From NCBI RefSeq assembly GCF_904849725.1, contig NC_058519.1, forward strand, positions 109,480,881 to 109,544,880: DNA of 64,000 nucleotides. Reading direction: 5' to 3'. Shown piece by piece: positions 57,889-64,000 of this stretch (its first letter is position 1; the number at the start of each line of letters is the position of its first letter). Both the position numbers and the translations under genes were made by a program. The stretch comes from Hordeum vulgare subsp. vulgare. Taxonomy: Eukaryota; Streptophyta; Magnoliopsida; Poales; Poaceae. A model generated the notes under the pieces. It saw only the letters and a list, made by a program, of their open reading frames with translations, was not told the DNA's origin and did not search any database.

Positions 57889-59462
57889 TGAGGGCCCACC
57901 AGCGCGTGGGATCGAGGCAGTTTTCGAGGGTAGAGTATTCGACCCAAATATGTTGATACGCCAGTAGGAGGTGAGAGGATACTCTCAAGTATTAGCACCT
58001 GAATGTGTCAGATTCAACCAAACCTGAAAGATTAGTATCAGCAAGCAAAGTATCAGCAGCAAAGTAGTATGATAGCAACGGTGTCAGAAACGATCTGTTG
58101 ACAGCAGACTATTCCAAACGATTGTATCAGTGGCGCCAGAAGTTGCCCGTTGACGGAAATTGTCTTTTCCCGTCAACGACCAGCGAATCAAAATTGTAGC
58201 AGGTAGCAGCAGTGTAACGAGTAACAGCAGTGGCAAGGAACAGCAGTAGTGACAATGATAGCAAGTAGCAACAGTGGCAACAACAGCAGCAACAGTAGTA
58301 AGAGCAGTAGCAGCAGAGCAAGACAAGTAACAACTGCAATGGGACAAACTCGTAGGCAATGGGTCGGTGATTCGTTTGGATGATATTCATCATGCAACAG
58401 TTATAACACGGAGAGATATGTGGCTAGCTCCCGTTCGTTAATGTGATGTAGGCATGCATTCTCTGTGTAGTCATACGTGCTTAGGGAAAAGAACTTGCAT
58501 GACATATATTGTCCATCCCTCCCGTGGCAGCGGGGTCCAAATGGATACTACAGGATATTAAGGTTCTCCTTTTAATAAAAAACCGGAACAACGCATTATC
58601 ACTTGGTGAACACATGAACTCCTCAAACTATGATCATCACCTGGAGTGGTTCCGGTTATTGTCACTCCGGGGTTGTCGGGTCATAACACATAGTAGGTAA
58701 CTACAACTTGCAAGATCGGATCTAAAGCACACATATATTGGTGACAACATAATAATTTCAGATCTGAAATCATGGCACTCGGGACCTAGTGACAAGCATT
58801 AAGCATGGCAAAGTAGTAGCAACATCAATCTCAGAACATAGTGGATACTAGGAATCAATCCCCGTCAAAACTAACTCGATTACATGATAGATCACATCCT
58901 ACTCATCACCGCCCAGCGAGCCTACGAATAGATTACTCACAAACGATGAAGAGCTTCATGGAATTGGAGAGGGAAGAAGGTTGATGATGACGATGGCGAC
59001 GATTTCCCCTCTGCCGAGCCCAAAACGGACTCCAGATCTGTCCTCCAGATGAAGAACACGATGTGGCGGTGCCTCCGTATCGCAAACGCGACGAAATCTT
59101 CTCTTTTGATTTTTTTCTGGGCAAAAGTGAATTTATAGAGCTGAGATTGGGGGCGCAGTGCCACGTGGGCCCCACAAGCTTGGTTGCCGCGGCCATGGGG
59201 GTGGCCGCGGCAACAAGGCTTGTGGCCCACTGGCCCACCCCCTCTGGTGGATTTTTGCGCAGGTATTTTTCATATTTTCCAGAAAAATTCTCCGTAAATT
59301 TTCAGGATGTTCCGAGAACTTTCATTTCTGCACAAAAACAACACCATGGCAATTGTGCTGAAAACAACGTGAGTCCGGGTTAGTTCCATTCAAATCATGC
59401 AAATTAGAGTCCAAAACAAGGGCAAAAGAGTTTGGAAAAGTAGATACGATGGAGACGTATCA
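57889..59462 (-). repeat. Complete 5' LTR of Athila-type element E2
   Basis: This 1574-bp LTR runs on the minus strand from TGATACGTCTCCATCG to GGGCCCTCA. A TATAAA box lies at 59132-59137 on the minus strand. Its right neighbour is + strand Athila gag beginning AGAGT. Confidence 0.82.
58184..58330. repeat. CAG/CAA-type trinucleotide-rich tract in the Athila LTR
   Basis: Interrupted AGCAGCAGT, AACAGCAGC and AGTAGCAGC units extend over about 145 bp. No frame looks coding. Confidence 0.75.
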
Positions 59463-61161
59463 AGAGTCTCCCACAAGCTTGGGGGAGGCTCGTCCAGCTA
59501 CAGAATGCTTTGCCTGATCACCGTCTTAAGAAGAACGAGATACTTGATATCTTCTATAATGGACTTACCGATGCCTCTAGAGACCACCTAGGTAGTTGTG
59601 TCGGTTGTGTTTTTAGGGAACGAACTATTGAACAAGCTCGGACCCTTCTGAATAACATCTTGATCAACGATAATGCTTGGACTATTCCGAACCACCTCCT
59701 AAGCCAACTCCGAAGAACAGAGGTATTCTATTCCTTAGTCCCGAAGATATGCAAGAAGCCAAGAAATCTATGCAAGAGAAAGGCATTAGATCTGAAGATG
59801 TCAAAAATCTACCACCTATCGAAGAGATTCATGCTCTCGATAACCCGATATAGGTAGTAGAAGTAAGTTCTCTGCGTAGGTTTGATGAGAGTGATATTCC
59901 TTTTGACAAACCTACTAGCCTATGCTTTGATGAATTTGACAACTTTGTTGCCAAACAACAGAGTTTCAATGATTATGTTAGCAGACACTTGGAATAAAGC
60001 ATTCGTATGCTTAGCCATTTAAGTGCTTTTGTAGATAGAAATGTCAATGATCTGAAGCTTCTAAGTAAACATGTCTCTATGATTACTACTCGGGTAGAAC
60101 AAGTACTTAAACCTCAGAATGACTTGCTCAATGAATTAAATGACAACTCTGTGAGAGTCATTACTAGAGGAGGCAAAAAGACTCAGGAACCTTTGTATCC
60201 TGAAGGTCATCCTAAGAGAATTGATCAAGATTCTCAAGGAATTAATGCTGATTCACCCAGTCATCCTAAGGAGAAGAAGAAGGACGATAGAAACCTACAT
60301 GCTAGTTCACCAAATACTGTCACACGTGAAGAACCTAATGATATTTCTGTGTCTGATGCAGAAACACAATCTCGTGATGAACATGAACCTGGTGACAATA
60401 TGGACAGTGATGTTCATAATAATGCTCAATCTAGCAATGATGAGGATGTGGAGATTGAACCTACGGTTAATCCTGATAACCCACAACCTAAGAGATACGA
60501 TAAGAATGACTTCACTGCTAGGAAGCATGGTAAAGAAAGGGAGCCATGGGTTTAGGGATCTATGCCCTTTACTCCTAAGCCATCCAAGAAAAACGATGAT
60601 GAGGATTTTGAGCGCTTTGTTGAGATGATAAGACCCATCTTTCTGGAGATGCGGTTAACTGATATGCTCAAAATGTCTGTGTATGCCAAGTACATGAAAG
60701 ATATCGTGACTAATAAACGGAAGATACCAGATCTTGAGATCTCCACCATGCTTGCCAATTACACTTTCGAACGTGGAACTCCTAAGAAACTTGGTGATCC
60801 CAGAGTGCCCACTATACCCTGCTCCATTAAAGGAAACTACGTAAGAACTGCCTTATGTGACCTTGGAGCCGGTGTTAGTGTTATGCCGCTCTCTCTTTAT
60901 CGTAGACTTGAATTGGATAAGTTGACACCCACTGAAATTTCTCTGCAAACGGCCGACAAATCAACTGCTTTCCCTATCGGCATTTGCAAGGATGTGCCTA
61001 TTGTGGTTGCTAACACCACTATCTTAACAGACTTTGTTATCTTGGATATTCCCGAGGACTATGCCATGGTTGTCATCCTCGGAAGACCCTTTTTAAACAC
61101 TGCAGGGGCTGTTATAGATTGCAACAAAGGCAATGTCACTTTCCATGTCAACGGTAATGAG
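59463..61161 (+). pseudogene. gag: Fragment of Athila-type gag-protease (element E1), + strand
   Basis: It starts in the middle of gag (AGAGTCTCCCACAAGC, equal to E2 sequence near 56690). It continues through the same linker and the protease with CDLGAGVSVMP and VVILGRPFL. It is broken by a one-base loss near 59686 and by stops near 59850, 59995 and 60553. The sequence ends at 61161, where an Angela-type LTR inserted, shortly before the point where the E2 frame ends. Its missing 5' part is explained by the insertion of E2 and a deletion at 45270; its 3' part is outside the window. Confidence 0.8.
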
Positions 61162-62995
61162 TGTTGGGGAACGTCGCATGGGAAACAAAAAATTTCCTAC
61201 GCGCACGAGGACCTATCATGGTGATGTCCATCTACGAGCAGGGATTTCTGATCTACGTACCCTTGTAGATAGCAGAGAAGAAGCGTTAAGAAACGCGGTT
61301 GATGTAGTGGAACGTCCTCACGTCCCTCGATCCGCCCCGCGAACCGTCCCACGAACCGTCCCGCGATCCGTCCCACGATCCGCTCCGATTTAGTGTCGAA
61401 CGGACGGCACCTCCGCGTTCAACACACGTACAGCTCGACGATGATCTCGGCCTTCTTGATCCAGCAAGAGAGACGGAGAGGTAGATGAGTTCTCCGGCAG
61501 CGTGACGGCGCTCCGGAGGTTGGTGGTGATCTAATCTCAGAAGGGCTCCGCCCGAGCTCCGTAGAAACGCGATCTAGAGGTAAAACCGTGGAGGTATGTG
61601 GTCGGGCTGCCGTGGAAAAAGTTTGTCTCAAATCAGCCCTAAAACCCCACTATATATAGGAGGGGGGGAGGGGAGGAGGCAGCCTCAAAACCTAATGGTT
61701 TGGCCGAAATTGGAGGTGGAGGAGTCCTACTCCAATCCTACTTGGAGTAGGATTCCACCTTCTCACTTGGAAACTCTTTCCACCTTGTGTTTTTTCCTTC
61801 TCAAACCTTATGGGCCTTAGTGGGAACTTATTCCAGCCCACTAGGGGCTGGTTTATCTCTTCCCATAGCCCATGAGACCCATTGGGGCGTGACACCCCTC
61901 CTGATGGTCCCCGGCACCCCTCCCGGCACTCCCAGTACACTACCGATGAGCCCAAAACTTTTCCGGTAATGCACGAAAACCATCCGGTAACCAAATGAGG
62001 TCATCCTATATATCAATCTTCGTTTCCAGACCATTCCTGAAACCCTCGTGACGTCCGTGATCTCATCCGGGACTCTGAACAACATTCGGTAACCAACCAT
62101 ACAACTCAAATACGCATAAAACAACGTCGAACCTTAAGTGTGCAGACCCTGCGGGTTCAAGAACTATGTACACATGACCCGAGAGACTCCTCGGTCAATA
62201 TCCAATAGCGGGACCTGGATGCCCATATTGGATCCTACATATTCTACGAAGATCTTATCCTTTGAACCTCAGTGCCAAGGATTCATATAATCCCGTATGT
62301 CATTCCCTTTGTCCTTCGGTATGTTACTTGCCTGAGATTCGATCGTCAGTATCCGCATACCTATTTCAATCTCGTTTACCGGAAAGTCTCTTTACTCGTT
62401 CTGTAATACAAGATCCCACAACTTACACTAAGTCACATTTCTTGCAAGGCTTGTGTGTGATGTTGTATTACCGAGTGGGCCCCGAGATACCTCTCCGTCA
62501 TACGGAGTGACAAATCCCAGTCTTGATCCATACTAACTCAACGAACACCTTCGGAGATACCTGTAGAGCATCTTTATAGTCACCCAGTTACGTTGCGACG
62601 TTTGATACACACAAAGCATTCCTCCGGTGTCGGTGAGTTATATGATCTCATGGTCGTAGGAACAAATACTTGACACGCAGAAAACAGTAGCAACAAAATG
62701 ACATGATCAACATGCTACGTCTATTAGTTTGGGTCTAGTCCATCACATGATTCTCCTAATGATGTGATCCCGTTATCAAGTGACAACAGTTGCCTATGGT
62801 CAGGAAACCTTGACCATCTTTGATCAACGAGCTAGTCAACTAGAGGCTTACTAGGGACAGTATTTTGTCTATGTATCCACACATGCACTGTGTTTCCAAT
62901 CAATACAATTATAGCATGGATAATAAACGATTATCATGAACAAAGAAATATAATAATAACTAATTTATTATTGCCTCTAGGGCATATTTCCAACA
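61162..62995 (-). repeat. Type B-like LTR with an extra W-like patch
   Basis: It starts TGTTGGGGAACG and ends ATATTTCCAACA. The ends are A-like on the left and W-like on the right, as in type B. 61650-61980 differs from both type A and the B copies at 33570 and 40383, and resembles the fragment at 23305. Confidence 0.88.
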
Positions 62996-64000
62996 GTCTC
63001 CCACTTGCACTAGAGTCAATAATCTAGTTCGCATCACCATGTGATTCCAACGAATCCAACACCCATATAGTTATGGGGTCTGATCACGTCTTGCTCGTGA
63101 GAGAGGTTTCAGTCAACGGTTCTGAAACTTTCAGATCCGTGTGTTCTTTACAAATCTTTATGTCATCTTATAGATGCTGCTACTATGTGCTATTCGGAAA
63201 TACTCCAAACATCTACTCTACTATACGAATCCGTTTCACTACTCATAGTTATTCGGATTAGTGTCAATGCTTGCATCGACGTAACCCTTTACGACGAACT
63301 CTTTAACCACCTCCATAATCGAGAAAAATTCCTTAGTCCATCAGTTACTAAGGATAAATTTTGACCGCTGCTAGTGATTCAGTCATGGATCACTCTGTGT
63401 ACCTCTCAACAGACTTTGAGTCAAGGCACACATCAGGTGCGGTACCCAGCATGGCATACTTCAGATTCTACGGCCAAGGCATAGATGACGACCTTCGTCT
63501 ATTCTCTTTATTCTGCCGGGGTCGGGTTTTGAGTCTTACTCAAATTCGCACCTTACAACGCAACCAAGAACTCCTTCTTTGCTGATCTATTTTGAACTCC
63601 TTCAAAAACTTGTCAAGGCATGCATCTTGTTGAAACTTCTATTAAGCGCTTTCGATCTATCTCCATAGATCTTTGATGCTCAACGTTCAAGTAGCGCAAT
63701 CCAGGTATTCCTTGAAAAACTCCTTTCAAACAACCTTGTATGCTTTACAGAAATTCTACATTACTTCTGATCCACAATATGTCAACCACATATACTTATC
63801 AGAAATTCTATAGTGCTCCCACTCACTTCTTTGGAAATACAAGTTTCTCATAAACCTTGTAAAAACTCAAAATCTTTGATCATCTCATCAAAGTGTATAT
63901 TCCAACTCCGAGATGCTTGCACCAGTCCATTGAAGGATCTGTGGAGCTTGCATACTTGCTAGTATCTTTAGGATCGACAAAACCTCCTGGTTGTATCACA
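62996..64000 (-). pseudogene. Decayed pol (RNase H and RT end) of the last element
   Basis: It starts with the polypurine tract and is about 97% identical by eye to 35405-36420, lesions included. The damaged YVDD site lies at 63771-63810. No useful reading frame remains. Confidence 0.82.

Larger units (their letters stand above)
45277..59462 (-). mobile_element. Athila-type Gypsy element (E2), minus strand, 3' LTR truncated
   Basis: On the minus strand the order is 5' LTR (59462-57889), tRNA-Asp-type primer site, gag-protease (57723-54964), a nested Tekay-like element, an env-position reading frame (49088-48066), a non-coding tail, polypurine tract and truncated 3' LTR (46131-45277). The two LTRs differ by about 3-4% over the shared 500 bases I compared. 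The TGGCGCCGTTGCCGGGGA primer site and the DLGA protease fit the Athila clade. No reverse transcriptase or integrase is seen. Confidence 0.82.
61162..64000 (-). mobile_element. Angela/WIS mosaic (type B-like) Copia element, cut by the window end
   Basis: The left LTR (61162-62995) is followed by a polypurine tract and about 1 kb of decayed pol. It inserted into the E1 gag fragment; the left flank is ATGAG. The rest of the element and the other target copy lie beyond 64000. Confidence 0.88.

Noticed and set aside
58084..58397. Leucine/cysteine-rich minus-strand frames
   Set aside because: They come from the CAG/CAA trinucleotide tract in the LTR and have no conserved feature.

Overview
The window is repeat-packed grass DNA, almost certainly from a Triticeae genome (wheat, Aegilops or barley type). 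The evidence is BARE1/Angela- and WIS-like Copia LTRs that begin TGTTGG and end CCAACA, a Sirevirus-type Copia element, Athila- and Tekay-type Gypsy elements, and a small PIF/Harbinger MITE. I found no host gene, tRNA, rRNA or CRISPR array. Family names come from recognising termini, primer sites and protein motifs by eye, not from a database search.

Layout. 1-18755 is a Sirevirus-like Copia element on the + strand: the end of its 5' LTR, a Met-tRNA primer site, a broken gag with two zinc knuckles, a long non-coding spacer with repeated polypurine-tract-like motifs, and a 3' LTR of about 2.4 kb. It has no pol. Inside it sit a full-length Angela/BARE1-like element (5156-14076, minus strand, target duplication GCCTT) and a solo Angela LTR (15285-17101). 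18756-21581 holds a possible Helitron end next to a GC-rich gene-like fragment, AT-rich sequence, a 22-bp perfect palindrome and degenerate short repeats.

21582-43218 is a nest of WIS/Angela relatives: a WIS-like solo LTR (21582-23304), a scrambled LTR fragment, a decayed + strand element (23436-32256) carrying a MITE, and an older minus-strand element (32257-33569 plus 42216-43218) into which a younger element (33570-42210, target duplication TTAAC) has inserted. 43219-44414 is a truncated LTR-like sequence, probably Gypsy. 44415-61161 contains two Athila-type elements in opposite orientations. The minus-strand one (45277-59462) appears to have inserted into the gag of the plus-strand one, and a truncated Tekay-like element (about 49400-54573) lies inside it. 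61162-64000 is the start of another Angela-type element, cut by the window end.

How the parts relate. Three LTR types can be told apart by eye: A (Angela-like), W (WIS-like) and B (A-like on its U5 side, W-like at its outer U3 end). B LTRs flank coding regions decayed beyond function. Four decayed copies share the same damage at the reverse transcriptase YVDD site, so a dead coding region appears to have kept moving, presumably using proteins made by other elements. The other striking structure is a head-to-head pair of truncated Athila LTRs forming an inverted repeat of about 1.7 kb, best explained by a deletion between two inverted LTRs. I saw no wholly new biological system; the notable biology is mosaicism, trans-mobilisation and nested rearrangement among retrotransposons.
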